This document shows positions 1-7,073 of a stretch of 7,822 nucleotides of DNA, in pieces. This stretch comes from Alistipes sp. (GTDB lineage Bacteria; Bacteroidota; Bacteroidia; Bacteroidales; Rikenellaceae), in the NCBI GenBank assembly GCA_017628595.1, contig JAGBYV010000105.1, positions 1-7,822 on the forward strand, in the 5' to 3' direction. Position 1 is the first letter of the stretch. The number at the start of each line of letters is the position of its first letter. Both the position numbers and the translations under genes were made by a program. The notes under the pieces were generated by a model that was not told the origin of the DNA, did not search any database, and saw only the letters and a list, made by a program, of their open reading frames with translations.

Positions 1-555
1 GATTTGAACTATGGTCCTATTGAGGAGGAGATCACCGAGATTACTCGTAACGAGCAGAAGCCACCTGAGGCTCCTAAGAAGGTTGAGATTAAGGTCTTCA
101 ACGATATCCTTGACATCGTGACCAACGACTCTAAGATCACTACAGAGGTTATGACCTTCGATGAGTTCGAGGAGGGTATGGAGATCGAGACTACAGTTGT
201 TGAGGTAGAGGAGGAGGAGATCGAGGAGGATCAGCCCTTCATCAAGGTAGAGAAGATGCCTACATTCCGTGGTGGTGACCTTAACCAGTTCCGTAACTGG
301 GTTCAGGGCCGTCTTCGTTACCCCCAGATCGCTCAGGAGAACGGTATCTCTGGTCGTGTAGTTGTATCATTCGTGGTTGAGCGCGACGGTCAGGTATCAA
401 ACATCCAGGTACTTCAGGCACCCGATAAGTCTTTGGCTGACGAGGCTACTCGCGTAGTAGGCAACTCACCCAAGTGGGAGCCCGGTATGCAGAGCAACAA
501 GCCCGTACGTGTAAAGTACACTTTGCCCGTTGTATTCCAGATTCAGAACAACTAG
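1..555 (+). CDS. tonB: Energy transducer TonB family protein, C-terminal part (5' end outside window)
   Basis: This is the C-terminal 184 codons of a TonB-family protein; the reading frame is open to base 1, so the N-terminal membrane anchor lies outside the window. TonB passes the energy of the inner-membrane proton gradient, via ExbB/ExbD, to outer-membrane receptors. The visible part has a periplasmic linker with a run of acidic residues (about residues 66-78 of the fragment, VEVEEEEIEED) and then a TonB C-terminal domain from about residue 85 to the end. Family hallmarks are the FRGGD entry, LRYPQIAQENGISGRV and the end PVRVKYTLPVVF. Codon choice is strongly biased: every Glu is GAG, every Lys AAG, every Gln CAG, every Asn AAC and every Phe TTC. 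This suggests high expression and differs from hflX, which uses AAA and AAT. The TTG at base 4 is not a start. The family is secure, but which of several TonB paralogues it is cannot be told. Confidence 0.93.
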   Translation, partial: DLNYGPIEEEITEITRNEQKPPEAPKKVEIKVFNDILDIVTNDSKITTEVMTFDEFEEGMEIETTVVEVEEEEIEEDQPFIKVEKMPTFRGGDLNQFRNWVQGRLRYPQIAQENGISGRVVVSFVVERDGQVSNIQVLQAPDKSLADEATRVVGNSPKWEPGMQSNKPVRVKYTLPVVFQIQNN

Positions 556-575
556 TATTTAGTATCTAATATAAG

Positions 576-613
576 GTATCCCGCGACTATCTTGTTTCGG
601 GATGCTTTTTTTT
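576..613 (+). terminator. Rho-independent terminator after the tonB-family gene
   Basis: The left arm GTATCCCG (576-583) pairs with CGGGATGC (598-605) to give an 8-bp stem with one G-T wobble. The loop is 14 bases, and eight T residues follow directly (606-613). It lies 20 bases after the tonB stop and only 12 bases before the hflX start codon, so any transcript reaching hflX from the left must read through it. Confidence 0.85.
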
Positions 614-624
614 ATCCCCAAAGG

Positions 625-1842
625 ATGGCAAAAAATAAGGAGAATAATATTCAGGCCGAGGAGCCGCAGGATTTGCGCGAGCGTGCTGTCGTTGTAGCAG
701 TTATCCGTGATGGTCAGCCCATCGAGCAAGCCGAGGAGTTCCTCGGAGAGTTGGAGTTCCTGGCCGAGACTGCCGATATAGTCACCGTGCGTCGCTTTAC
801 GCAGCGTCTGCCGCAGCCCTCGTCGCGTATCTACGTAGGTCCCGGCAAGCTGGACGAAATTGCTGCCTATTGCGCCGATAACGAGATTGACGTCGTCATT
901 TTCGACGATGAGCTCTCGCCCTCGCAGACTCGCAACATCGAGAAGGTGATGCCTTGCCGCATACTGGATCGTACGCGTTTGATTCTCGACATCTTCATGT
1001 CGCGTGCCCGCACAGCATACGCCAAGACGCAGGTTCAGTTGGCACAGTATGAGTATATGTTGCCTCGTCTGGCAGGTATGTGGACCCACCTTGAGCGTCA
1101 GCGAGGAGGTACGGGTACACGTGGTGGTGCCGGTGAGCGTGAGATCGAGACCGACCGCCGTATCGTTCGCAACCGCATATCAAAACTCACGGAGGAACTC
1201 TCGAAGATCGACCGTCAGATGGCCGTGCAGCGTTCAAACCGTGGTTCGATGGTGCGCGTGGCGCTGGTGGGTTATACCAACGTGGGCAAATCTACACTCA
1301 TGAATCTTGTTTCAAAGAGCGAGGTCTTTGCTGAGAATAAACTCTTTGCTACACTCGATACCACCGTGCGCAAGGTTGTCTTTGACAATCTGCCGTTCCT
1401 GCTCTCGGATACCGTTGGATTCATTCGTAAACTACCTACGGAGCTTATCGAGTCGTTCAAGTCAACACATGATGAGGTGCGCGAGGCCGACCTTTTGATC
1501 CATGTGGTGGATATTTCACATCCTAACTTCGAGGAGCAGATCGCCGTCGTTAAGCAGACACTGCAGGATATCGGTGCGGGTGACAAGCCTGTATATCTTG
1601 TCTTCAATAAGATCGATGCCTATACATATGAGAAGAAGGATGAGGACGACCTGACCCCCGCCACGCGTAAGAACCTCTCGTTGGAGGATCTGAAGAAGAG
1701 CTGGATTGCCAAGGCCAACACCCCCTGTATCTTTATCTCGGCTGTGGAGAAGTTAAATATAGAAAAGTTGCGTACGGATCTCTACGGCATGGTTCGTGAG
1801 ATACACGCAGGTCGATATCCGTTCAACAATTTCCTCTATTAA
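625..1842 (+). CDS. hflX: GTPase HflX, ribosome-splitting/rescue factor
   Basis: HflX is a translational GTPase that binds the 50S subunit and splits stalled or hibernating 70S ribosomes after stress. The 405-residue product has an N-terminal HflX domain with YVGPGKLDE and FDDELSPSQTRNIE, then the family linker (QLAQYEYMLPRLAGMWTHLE, a Gly-rich RGGTGTRGGAGERE loop and a helical LTEELSKIDRQ stretch). The G domain carries G1 GYTNVGKS (216-223), G3 DTVG (262-265), G4 NKID (328-331) and G5 ISA. The C-terminus ends RYPFNNFLY, and the length is normal for Bacteroidota HflX. I chose ATG 625. An in-frame TTG at 592 would add 11 residues encoded inside the upstream terminator hairpin and is not credible. 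Expression needs read-through of that hairpin or a promoter overlapping it. upp follows after 21 bases. Antisense open frames across this gene are shadows. Confidence 0.97.
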   Translation: MAKNKENNIQAEEPQDLRERAVVVAVIRDGQPIEQAEEFLGELEFLAETADIVTVRRFTQRLPQPSSRIYVGPGKLDEIAAYCADNEIDVVIFDDELSPSQTRNIEKVMPCRILDRTRLILDIFMSRARTAYAKTQVQLAQYEYMLPRLAGMWTHLERQRGGTGTRGGAGEREIETDRRIVRNRISKLTEELSKIDRQMAVQRSNRGSMVRVALVGYTNVGKSTLMNLVSKSEVFAENKLFATLDTTVRKVVFDNLPFLLSDTVGFIRKLPTELIESFKSTHDEVREADLLIHVVDISHPNFEEQIAVVKQTLQDIGAGDKPVYLVFNKIDAYTYEKKDEDDLTPATRKNLSLEDLKKSWIAKANTPCIFISAVEKLNIEKLRTDLYGMVREIHAGRYPFNNFLY

Positions 1843-1863
1843 TAAATTGAAACCCCTTCGGCT

Positions 1864-2514
1864 ATGATTCATATTTTAAGTAAAGGAAACTCCGTTTTCA
1901 ACAAGTTCATTGCTCAGATTCGCGACCGCGAGGTGCAGCGCGATTCGATGCGTTTTCGCCGCAACCTGGAGCGTATTGGCGAGGTGATGAGTTATGAGAT
2001 TTCGCGTTCACTCAACTATAAGACCCACGTTGTCGAGACTCCGCTGGGTGAGGCCTCTATTGAGCTGATCAGTGATAAGATTGTGCTGGCAACTATTCTC
2101 CGAGCTGGTCTGCCGCTGCATCAGGGTTTTCTCAACTACTTCGATGATGCCGAGAGTGCCTTCGTGTCGGCCTATCGCAAGAGCTCGAAGGATGGATCAT
2201 TCAAGGTCAAGGTGGAGTATATCTCCAATTGCAATCTTGAGGGTAAGACACTTATCCTTGTTGATCCTATGCTGGCTACGGGTACATCGCTTGTGCTGGC
2301 GTATGAAGCCTTGATTGCCAAGGGTGGAGAGCCGGAGCATACCCATATCGCTTCGGTTATTGCCAGTGAGCAGGGTGTAGATTATGTGACGCGTCATCTG
2401 CCTTCGCGCAAGACAACGTTGTGGTTGGGTGCAGTTGATGCCGAGCTCACCTCGCGTTCATATATTGTTCCGGGCATTGGTGATGCTGGCGATCTGGCTT
2501 TTGGTGAGAAGTAA
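1864..2514 (+). CDS. upp: Uracil phosphoribosyltransferase
   Basis: The product converts uracil plus PRPP to UMP and pyrophosphate, the cytoplasmic pyrimidine salvage step. It has 216 residues, close to the usual 205-215. The PRPP-binding loop is DPMLATGTS at 134-142, preceded by hydrophobic TLILV. The uracil-binding C-terminal motif YIVPGIGDAGDLAFG lies at 200-214. ILRAGLPL, in the middle of the chain, is also typical of the UPRT family. The ATG at 1864 follows hflX by 21 bases and has no Shine-Dalgarno match, as is common in this phylum. It is probably read on the hflX transcript. No uracil permease gene is adjacent. Confidence 0.96.
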   Translation: MIHILSKGNSVFNKFIAQIRDREVQRDSMRFRRNLERIGEVMSYEISRSLNYKTHVVETPLGEASIELISDKIVLATILRAGLPLHQGFLNYFDDAESAFVSAYRKSSKDGSFKVKVEYISNCNLEGKTLILVDPMLATGTSLVLAYEALIAKGGEPEHTHIASVIASEQGVDYVTRHLPSRKTTLWLGAVDAELTSRSYIVPGIGDAGDLAFGEK

Positions 2515-2529
2515 CAAAACGGTTGGATT

Positions 2530-3237
2530 ATGAAGAGAATATTGATGCTCTCGTTGCTGCTCCTCATTACGGGAGTGGGTGACATTGCGGCACGGCCAAA
2601 GGCTAAGTGGGAGCGCCGCATAGAACGCTCTAAGGAGCAGGATAAGTGGGAGATGGATCGAATTTGGCGCAGACGCTCCGATTATCTCAATCTGGCTTAT
2701 GTGTCGCAGAATACCACAACCAATATCGACGAGTTGGCCAGCATGCATAGCGATTGGGGTGCAGCTCTTAGCTGGGGTAAGACCTTCTATCTGCATCGCA
2801 AGCCCGTAGGTCGCGTATTGAAGTTTGGTCTGGATTGGACGTGGCTCGACTTGAATGGTGCCTGCTTTAATCAGCCGCTTACGAGTATCTTCGATGGTGC
2901 CTACGACGAGACGCTCTATCAACTCGATGCCGGCATGCAGCTGGGTCCTTCGATTACGGTCAATCCCGTCCATCATCTGAAGATCAGTACCTATTTCCGT
3001 GTTACGCCTACATTCTCTACGGTCTATGCCGTGGAGAACGAACTCTTTATGAAAAATTATGCTACATATTTTAATGCCGGTGTCTCGGTGGCGTGGCGCG
3101 TGCTCTCGCTTGGTGTGGAGTATCGTGCGGGCAAGACCTCGTATGATGATCTTGGCGAGTTGAGCGAGCTGATGCCGGGCATAGCGATAGATCTCAATAC
3201 CACCTCGTGGCGTATGTACTTTGGATTGCGCTTTTAA
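2530..3237 (+). CDS. Secreted protein, probable outer-membrane beta-barrel, function unknown
   Basis: I do not recognise a named family. The 235-residue product begins with a clear signal peptide (MKRILMLSLLLLITG core, likely cut after Ala21). A short, highly charged segment rich in Arg, Lys, Glu and Trp follows (about 22-48). The rest alternates polar and hydrophobic residues with many aromatic ones (SWGKTFYL, FGLDWTWLDL, ISTYFRVTPTF, VAWRVLSLGVEYRAG), and the chain ends WRMYFGLRF. An aromatic C-terminal residue and alternating strands fit a small outer-membrane barrel of roughly eight strands; this is inference. It starts 15 bases after upp, so it is probably the last gene of the hflX-upp unit, and the shared hairpin at 3274-3312 follows. 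A soluble periplasmic beta protein is the alternative. The region is a real coding sequence, judged by its length, signal peptide and placement. Confidence 0.82.
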   Translation: MKRILMLSLLLLITGVGDIAARPKAKWERRIERSKEQDKWEMDRIWRRRSDYLNLAYVSQNTTTNIDELASMHSDWGAALSWGKTFYLHRKPVGRVLKFGLDWTWLDLNGACFNQPLTSIFDGAYDETLYQLDAGMQLGPSITVNPVHHLKISTYFRVTPTFSTVYAVENELFMKNYATYFNAGVSVAWRVLSLGVEYRAGKTSYDDLGELSELMPGIAIDLNTTSWRMYFGLRF

Positions 3238-3273
3238 GTAGCGTGATCACATAATAGGAGGAGGTTTACAGAC

Positions 3274-3312
3274 AAAAAGGTTGTCACAACTTACGAGTTG
3301 GACAACCTTTTT
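3274..3312. terminator. Bidirectional intrinsic terminator between convergent units
   Basis: AAAAAGGTTGTC (3274-3285) and GACAACCTTTTT (3301-3312) form a perfect 12-bp stem. After a single bulged A (3286) the stem continues with CAACT/AGTTG (3287-3291 with 3296-3300), capped by the tetraloop TACG. The A run on the left and T run on the right give a U tract to both strands. It therefore serves the plus-strand hflX-upp-barrel unit and the minus-strand transporter operon. On the minus side it abuts the ATPase stop codon. Confidence 0.9.
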
Positions 3313-4074
3313 CTATTTCTCCTTTACGCTTACCGTGCGTGTCTGAGGGTCGAACTCAACGATTCCCGTTGTGAAGAGTCGCTCGATATGACCACTGCGC
3401 ACCATCTCGTCGGTGGGCAGGATATGCAACTCGGGAGGTGCAATGAGTGCTACGGCATCACAAAGCGAGAGGGCAATATCCAGCTCGTGTGTCGAGAAGA
3501 GTATGCACTTCTGCTCCTCGTGCGCCAGTCGGCGCAGCAACGTGCAGAGCTCGTATCGGTTGGGCATGTCGAGAAATGCCGTCGGCTCATCGAGCAGGAT
3601 AATGGGCGTCTGCTGTGCCAATGCGCGTGCAATCATTATTCGCTGACACTCGCCATCCGACATCCTGTCCATTGTCTTGTCGGCATAGTCGCTCATACCT
3701 ACCGATGCCAATGCCTGCTCCACGATAGCCTTGTCCTGCTCCTGCATGCGGCCTATCCAGTTGGTGTAGGGTGCACGACCCAGAGCCACCACGTCGCGGC
3801 AGCGCAGATTGGCAATGCGCACCTTGTCCGTTGTCACGAAGGCTACCATCGAGGCCATCGCCGAGGGTGTAAGTTCTTGCAAGGGATGTCCATCGAGTAG
3901 AATCTCGCCCGAGAGCACATCACCAAGTTGAGCGATTGCGCGTAGCAGCGTACTTTTGCCCGTACCGTTGCGACCCACCAATGCGGTGAGTGCGCCGCGC
4001 TTGATCGTGGCCGACAGGTTCTCTATCAGTGTGCGGTTGCCATAACCCAGACGTATGTTGTCAAAACGAATCAT
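3313..4074 (-). CDS. ABC transporter ATP-binding protein, iron-complex/B12 (FecE/BtuD) type
   Basis: This is the cytoplasmic ATPase that powers import by the adjacent FecCD-type permease; iron-siderophore, heme and cobalamin are the usual substrates of the class. The 253 residues carry Walker A GRNGTGKS (34-41), the signature MSDGE (138-142) in place of LSGGQ, Walker B IILLDEP with D162 and E163, the D-loop FLD (167-169), and the H-loop His196 in FSTHELD. All catalytic elements are present except that the usual Q-loop glutamine position is Thr82 (VAFVTTDK). From memory, Bacteroidota homologues often have similar substitutions there, and SDGE is also common among them. The start codon is 2 bases after the permease stop, which suggests translational coupling. 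The stop directly touches the terminator stem. The substrate cannot be read from the sequence. Confidence 0.95.
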   Translation of the reverse strand: MIRFDNIRLGYGNRTLIENLSATIKRGALTALVGRNGTGKSTLLRAIAQLGDVLSGEILLDGHPLQELTPSAMASMVAFVTTDKVRIANLRCRDVVALGRAPYTNWIGRMQEQDKAIVEQALASVGMSDYADKTMDRMSDGECQRIMIARALAQQTPIILLDEPTAFLDMPNRYELCTLLRRLAHEEQKCILFSTHELDIALSLCDAVALIAPPELHILPTDEMVRSGHIERLFTTGIVEFDPQTRTVSVKEK

Positions 4075-4076
4075 CC

Positions 4077-5078
4077 TTATACTATACTCTTATTGCGAAT
4101 AACAACCCATATGACGATGGGGATGCCCAGCAGGGCAGTGATGGTATTTACGGGTAGAACCAATATCTTCGATATGATGTCGCATATGAGTAGCGATACG
4201 GCTCCCGTCAGCGCAGCAGCGGGCAACAGCGTGCGATGGTCGGCATCGCGGAAGAGGATGCGTGCTACGTGCGGTATGGCGAGTCCAATGAATCCGATAG
4301 GGCCGCAGAAGGCTGTGACTGTTCCCGCCAGAAGAGTTGTTGACAATAGTATGAGCGAACGCGTGCGACGTATATTGAGTCCCATCGTGCGGGCATAGCT
4401 CTCACCCAGAAGCAGAAGATTAAGGGACTTTATGACCGATATGGAGATGATGAGTCCTGCTATAATGGCGGGTGCTACCAGCGCAAGCTGCGATGTGGTG
4501 ACATCGCCCAGTGAACCCATTGTCCATATTACAAAACTCTTCAGTGCCTCCTCGTTGCTCATATACTGCAGAATCTGCACTATGGCACTCACGCCCGAGC
4601 TGGCCATCATACCGAGGATGAGAATCACCATAATATCCTTTATCCTTTGACTTACAGCCGCTACAACAGCCAGTATTGCCGCTGCGCCAATCCATGCAGC
4701 ACCCGCAACGCCTACGGTAGAGAGCCACGCCGAGCCACCTATGCCCAGCAGTGGTGCTCCCAAAATAAACAGAGCCACACCAAGGCTCGCACCAGAACTT
4801 ACGCCAAGCACATAAGGCCCTGCCAGCGGGTTGCGGAACAGAGTCTGCATCTGCAGTCCACTTACGGCGAGTGCCGCACCGGCAAGAATTGCAACGATGG
4901 CCTTAATCAGACGTATGTCGATGACAATCTTGCGTGTTACGGGGTCGCCACCACCCATAAGTGCTGCCAGCACCTCCTTGGCTGAGATGCCTACCGATCC
5001 GACCATCATGTCGGCGGCAAAGAGCACCACCACCAGGGCGGTGAGCAGAATAAAGAGTATGTGGCTGCGGCTTCTCAT
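4077..5078 (-). CDS. FecCD/BtuC-family ABC transporter permease
   Basis: This is the inner-membrane permease of an iron-complex or cobalamin-type importer, which normally acts as a homodimer with two copies of the ATPase. The 333-residue product is almost all hydrophobic and fits the family's usual ten membrane helices. Family motifs include GLQMQTLFRNPLAGPYVLGV beginning at 74 and followed by SSGASLG (94-100), the cytoplasmic coupling loop LGESYARTMGLN (224-235), and GPIGFIGLAIPHVAR (259-273). The N-terminal motif, commonly RLPR, reads RLIK here (56-59). ATG 5078 lies 2 bases downstream of the LTA-synthase-family stop, so it is part of the same operon. A periplasmic binding protein gene, normally next to such permeases in this phylum, is missing from this unit. 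Siderophore, heme or B12 specificity cannot be assigned; I see no cobalamin riboswitch upstream. Confidence 0.95.
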   Translation of the reverse strand: MRSRSHILFILLTALVVVLFAADMMVGSVGISAKEVLAALMGGGDPVTRKIVIDIRLIKAIVAILAGAALAVSGLQMQTLFRNPLAGPYVLGVSSGASLGVALFILGAPLLGIGGSAWLSTVGVAGAAWIGAAAILAVVAAVSQRIKDIMVILILGMMASSGVSAIVQILQYMSNEEALKSFVIWTMGSLGDVTTSQLALVAPAIIAGLIISISVIKSLNLLLLGESYARTMGLNIRRTRSLILLSTTLLAGTVTAFCGPIGFIGLAIPHVARILFRDADHRTLLPAAALTGAVSLLICDIISKILVLPVNTITALLGIPIVIWVVIRNKSIV

Positions 5079-5080
5079 AT

Positions 5081-6922
5081 CTATCGTTTGCGTATATCCT
5101 GATGTATGGTTTGTACGATGGCCTTGCCTACCTGCTCATATACAGGTGCAACTCCCTCGCTCTGGATTGTCTTATCTCCCGTCAGGTTGTAAATGGTCTT
5201 TCCCTCGTTGTCTTTCAAACCAAAGGCATTGTTCCAGGTCCAGAAAGCGTAGTGGGGCTGATTGTTGTCGAATATGTCGTGGCTGAAGATAAAATCCTCG
5301 TTCGCGATGCCCATCTGCGCGAGCAGTGTTGCTGCGAGGTCAGCCTGCGAGCAGAAAGTGTCAACCGCCATTCCGCTCTGCTCGAGTGCTCCGCCCGTCC
5401 ATATCATAGGTATGCGCTGACGCTCCTCTGCTCCCGTGGTGAGTTCAGAGGGGTAGGGCATGCCGTGGTCGGCAATGAGGATTACGAGCATATTGTTCCA
5501 CTCTGGCGAGTTGCGCCAGCGCTCTATCATTTTGCCTACGGCATCGTCGGTGAAGGCTACCGAGTTGAGAATCTTATCCTCGAAAGCCGAGTATGGCACA
5601 TCGAACGGCTCATGCGACGAGAGTGTAAGCAAGGTTGCAAAGAAGGGTTTATCCTGCTTCGATAGCGATAGCACCTCCTCTGCAAAGTAGGGACACACCA
5701 CATCGTCGGCATAGCCCCATTTGTTTGTCGGGGCATCGAACGATAACTGCGCCTTGTCGGTGATGCGCTCTACGCCTGTGCCGTATAGGTATGATATCGT
5801 ATTTGTGAAGTTGGCATCGCCACCATACATAAAGCTTGTGGCGTAACCCTCATTCTGAAGTGAGCGTGCTATGGCTGGCAGGGTGTGAGCCTTCTGCGGA
5901 TATTTCATTACAGATACTACGGGGTGCGCCGCATAACCGCTCATTACTGCCACCGTGCCTCGGTCGGTGCGGTAGGAGTTGGCGTACATATTCTCAAACC
6001 ATATGCCCTCACGCTTGAGGCGTTGCAGATTGGGTGCCACCTCGCGGCCATCAACAACCTCGTCCATCACGGTGCGACCTATGCTCTCCAGCATGATGAG
6101 CACAATGTTGGGTCGATTGTTTTTGAGTAGCTGCATAGAGCTATCTGCTGAGGTGGTGTTGCCGGCAACTGAAGAGAAGATTATCGCGCACTCCTCATCA
6201 CTGAAGTAGCGGTAGTCGCTATCCTTTAACTCTGATCGTGCAGCAGAGGATAGGAATGAGAAGATGGGGTTTGTAGCCGCCTGATTCAGGAACATATTGT
6301 CGCTGAAATATACTTTGCTCACGTTGGCTGGTGCGGTGTCCAAGCCTCCGCGTATTGCCAGAAAGAGCAGGCCTCCCATAAGGAGCATTGTCGCCGTTGA
6401 GAGCAGTCGCTTGCGCAGTGTCTGCTCAACCTTGCGGTATAGTTTTGCCAAAGGTCGCCATGCCCAGAAGAGTAATGCGCCATAAGCCACAAAGAGCAGT
6501 ATCGTGGGCCACAGATCGCCCCATGTTACGCTGGCGGCCGCCTCCTTGGGTGTACGCAGGTATGGTATGACGGTGCTATCGAGACGAAAGCCCCAGTGAC
6601 GGAACAGACCCATATCAACTGCCACGATGAGCGATGAGATGAATGCCATCACGGCAAAATATGCCGTAAGCAGCTGTCGCATCACGCGCTCAGGAATCTT
6701 CACCCATATGGCTACAAGCAGCATAAGCCACGGCACTACGGTAAGGTATGCAGCCGTGGTAGAATCAAGCAGCAGACCATTCCATATAACGCCCCATATC
6801 TCCTCACCCGAGGCCTCGGCCGTGCGCGCAGCATACCACGCCAGAAAGAGTGGTTTCTGCAGAGCCATAAGCACCGTTGTAAGCATGTACATCAGCACAA
6901 TTACCGAGATGTTGCGTCGCAT
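5081..6922 (-). CDS. LTA synthase family protein (membrane sulfatase/phosphotransferase fold)
   Basis: The 613-residue protein has five predicted N-terminal membrane helices (about 5-22, 54-74, 84-102, 138-156, 173-190) and a large periplasmic alkaline-phosphatase-superfamily domain. The metal and nucleophile set of the LtaS/OpgB group is complete: Glu279 in MLESIG, nucleophile Thr319 in RTDRG, His437 in SSHEPF, and Asp485-His486 in ADHG. Relatives transfer phosphoglycerol or phosphoethanolamine head groups from phospholipids to teichoic acid, glucans or lipid A. A Gram-negative Bacteroidota cell makes no classical lipoteichoic acid, so the acceptor here is unknown. I chose ATG 6922, not the ATG at 6997. 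The promoter at 6951-6983 lies between them, so the longer form would not be transcribed, and translation from 6922 begins MRRNISVIVLM, a normal membrane start. It is first in an operon with the permease and ATPase. The family call is strong, but the substrate is open. Confidence 0.93.
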   Translation of the reverse strand: MRRNISVIVLMYMLTTVLMALQKPLFLAWYAARTAEASGEEIWGVIWNGLLLDSTTAAYLTVVPWLMLLVAIWVKIPERVMRQLLTAYFAVMAFISSLIVAVDMGLFRHWGFRLDSTVIPYLRTPKEAAASVTWGDLWPTILLFVAYGALLFWAWRPLAKLYRKVEQTLRKRLLSTATMLLMGGLLFLAIRGGLDTAPANVSKVYFSDNMFLNQAATNPIFSFLSSAARSELKDSDYRYFSDEECAIIFSSVAGNTTSADSSMQLLKNNRPNIVLIMLESIGRTVMDEVVDGREVAPNLQRLKREGIWFENMYANSYRTDRGTVAVMSGYAAHPVVSVMKYPQKAHTLPAIARSLQNEGYATSFMYGGDANFTNTISYLYGTGVERITDKAQLSFDAPTNKWGYADDVVCPYFAEEVLSLSKQDKPFFATLLTLSSHEPFDVPYSAFEDKILNSVAFTDDAVGKMIERWRNSPEWNNMLVILIADHGMPYPSELTTGAEERQRIPMIWTGGALEQSGMAVDTFCSQADLAATLLAQMGIANEDFIFSHDIFDNNQPHYAFWTWNNAFGLKDNEGKTIYNLTGDKTIQSEGVAPVYEQVGKAIVQTIHQDIRKR

Positions 6923-6950
6923 AGTGGAAAGCCTTGGATTTAAACTTGCG

Positions 6951-6983
6951 CAAAGATAGCGATTTTGTGGTGGAAAAATCAAA
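6951..6983 (-). promoter_or_regulatory. Bacteroidota-type promoter for the LTA-synthase/transporter operon
   Basis: On the minus strand the -7 element is TATCTTTG (plus coordinates 6951-6958), an exact match to TAnnTTTG. It is preceded by TTTG (6980-6983) with a 21-base spacer, fitting the -33 element of the primary sigma factor of this phylum. The predicted transcript starts near 6945, giving a leader of about 20-25 bases before ATG 6922. Confidence 0.8.
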
Positions 6984-7043
6984 AACGCATCGTGCAAATT
7001 CGACGCTTTGTGTCGTAATGATTAAAATAAGTGTTTTTGGGTA

Positions 7044-7073
7044 TTAGCAATCGGAGGAAAATGAGTATATTTG
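7044..7073 (+). promoter_or_regulatory. Likely Bacteroidota-type promoter for the ABM-domain gene
   Basis: The -7 element TATATTTG (7066-7073) matches TAnnTTTG exactly. The -33 element is less clear. A near match TTAG (7044-7047) sits at an 18-base spacing, while a perfect TTTG (7036-7039) sits 26 bases away, which is long. The start would be near 7080, leaving a leader of about 80 bases before ATG 7159. Confidence 0.6.

Noticed and set aside
559..1089. A 176-residue open frame antisense to hflX
   Set aside because: It lies opposite a secure gene, has no family resemblance or promoter, and is explained by codon bias of the sense strand.
2458..2976. A 172-residue antisense frame over upp and the barrel gene
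   Set aside because: It crosses a gene boundary on the other strand and shows no recognisable domain.
3243..3250. Palindrome GTGATCAC just after the barrel gene
   Set aside because: Eight bases is short, it is not near a promoter, and no second copy was noticed in the intergenic regions.
3256..3264. AGGAGGAGG, a strong Shine-Dalgarno-like sequence in the gap before the shared terminator
   Set aside because: No start codon with an open frame follows at a suitable distance, and genes here do not use such sites. It is probably chance.
3298..3900. A 200-residue open frame antisense to the ABC ATPase
   Set aside because: It starts at a TTG inside the terminator stem, is rich in Cys and His without known motifs, and mirrors the well-supported ATPase.
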